A stretch of 6,124 nucleotides of DNA, from assembly GCA_025353305.1 (NCBI GenBank), contig JANXQX010000241.1:1-6124 (forward strand). The letters are read 5' to 3'. The DNA comes from Holophagaceae bacterium (GTDB lineage Bacteria > Acidobacteriota > Holophagae > Holophagales > Holophagaceae). Position 1 is the first letter of the stretch; each line of letters begins with the position of its first letter. Below the pieces are notes generated by a model. It searched no databases. It worked only from the letters and a program-made list of their open reading frames with translations, and was not told the origin of the DNA. Shown one piece after another: positions 5,889 to 6,124 of the stretch. The translations under genes and the position numbers were made by a program.

Positions 5889-5991
5889 AAGGGTCCCATC
5901 GGGACCTTGAAAGAACGGTCCTCTGTTCCCCGGAATCCAACGCCTGGTTGGCATTCCGGCGATCCACAACCAGGCGCTGGGGTCAGACCCC
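5889..5991 (+). promoter_or_regulatory. Structured leader of the cold-shock gene with mutually exclusive hairpins
   Basis: Four pairings compete. H1: GGTCCC (5892-5897)/GGGACC (5901-5906), which excludes GGACC (5902-5906)/GGTCC (5917-5921). H2: CCGGAAT-CCAAC (5930-5941)/GTTGG-c-ATTCCGG (5947-5959), 12 bp with one bulge. H3: 5937-5950/5967-5980, 13 of 14 pairs including 10 consecutive ones, which uses the same bases as H2. H4: GGGGT-CAG-ACCCC (5979-5991), sharing 2 nt with H3 and ending 2-3 nt before the SD. Cold-shock mRNAs are known to carry long leaders that refold with temperature (E. coli cspA). Whether this leader does so is inference; no clear promoter is visible to fix its 5' end. Confidence 0.5.
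5979..5991 (+). repeat. GGGGTCAGACCCC palindrome (REP-like)
   Basis: Perfect 13-nt palindrome with A as the centre. Palindromes of this core occur as dispersed repeats in many bacterial genomes, often near REP-associated transposases; this is from memory. A decayed relative, AAAGGGGTAGACCCTTT, lies at 5631-5647, so the two may bracket the hairpin-rich stretch. A single palindrome in one window cannot prove a dispersed repeat. Confidence 0.45.
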
Positions 5992-6007
5992 TAAAGGAAA
6001 GTGTTTT

Positions 6008-6124
6008 ATGGCTGAAGGCACAGTGAAGTGGTTCAACGCCGAAAAGGGTTTCGGCTTCATCACCCCCGACGGAGGCGGCACCGACCTTTTTGTCCACCAC
6101 ACCGCCATCCAGACCCAGGGATTC
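6008..6124 (+). CDS. Cold-shock protein (CspA family), partial at right edge
   Basis: The first 39 codons of a cold-shock-domain protein, normally about 65-70 aa in total. It is a small OB-fold that binds single-stranded RNA and DNA and acts as an RNA chaperone in the cytoplasm. [18 protein letters not shown] shows W8 and F9, with RNP1 K-G-F-G-F-I at 13-18; RNP2 is L-F-V-H-H at 27-31 (usually V/I-F-V-H-x). The ATG at 6008 is preceded by AAAGGA (5993-5998) with 9 nt to the start. The leader is long and strongly structured, which fits post-transcriptional control. Family assignment is certain; whether it is truly cold-induced cannot be told. Confidence 0.95.
   Translation, partial: MAEGTVKWFNAEKGFGFITPDGGGTDLFVHHTAIQTQGF

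Noticed and set aside
5732..6100. 122-codon minus-strand open frame
   Set aside because: Runs antisense through the gene-end repeat, the hairpins and into the cold-shock gene; its translation has no family features and no SD that I could see.

Overview
The window comes from a GC-rich (roughly 60% by eye) Gram-negative bacterium: it encodes a lipoprotein, a periplasm-directed sensor and an outer-membrane barrel ending in Phe. The mix of genes and the look of the proteins would fit Acidobacteriota (Holophaga/Geothrix-like), but that is an impression from protein style and not a demonstrated placement.

Left part (1-4221, minus strand): five genes packed head to tail with 2-9 nt between them, read from about 4275 towards 1. 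In order: a class I/II PLP aminotransferase, a 321-aa outer-membrane 'transporter'-type barrel, an 84-aa YHS-domain lipoprotein, a YdfG-like short-chain dehydrogenase, and a two-component-regulator beta-propeller protein that starts with TTG and runs off the left edge. A perfect TATAAT lies upstream of the first gene. They look like one transcript. The barrel and YHS lipoprotein suggest an envelope/metal-linked function; how the aminotransferase and SDR connect to it is unknown.

Middle (4222-4481): divergent promoter region with no gene, with the minus-strand promoter on one side and a short hairpin plus a strong Shine-Dalgarno on the other. Then 4482-5627 (+): a complete acyl-CoA dehydrogenase with the catalytic Glu and both family signatures recognisable.

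Right part (5628-6007): 380 nt without a protein gene, and the most interesting stretch. The last 41 nt of the acyl-CoA dehydrogenase gene are present a second time at 5762-5802. The five differences between the copies are all synonymous third-position changes, and the two copies are separated by 134 nt made almost entirely of hairpins. This is the arrangement left when an element integrates into the 3' end of a gene and supplies its own replacement end; a decayed tandem paralogue is the main alternative. Further right, the leader of a cold-shock protein gene (6008 to the right edge) holds several long, mutually exclusive hairpins and a GGGGTCAGACCCC palindrome directly before the ribosome binding site: a candidate temperature-responsive leader or a REP-type repeat.
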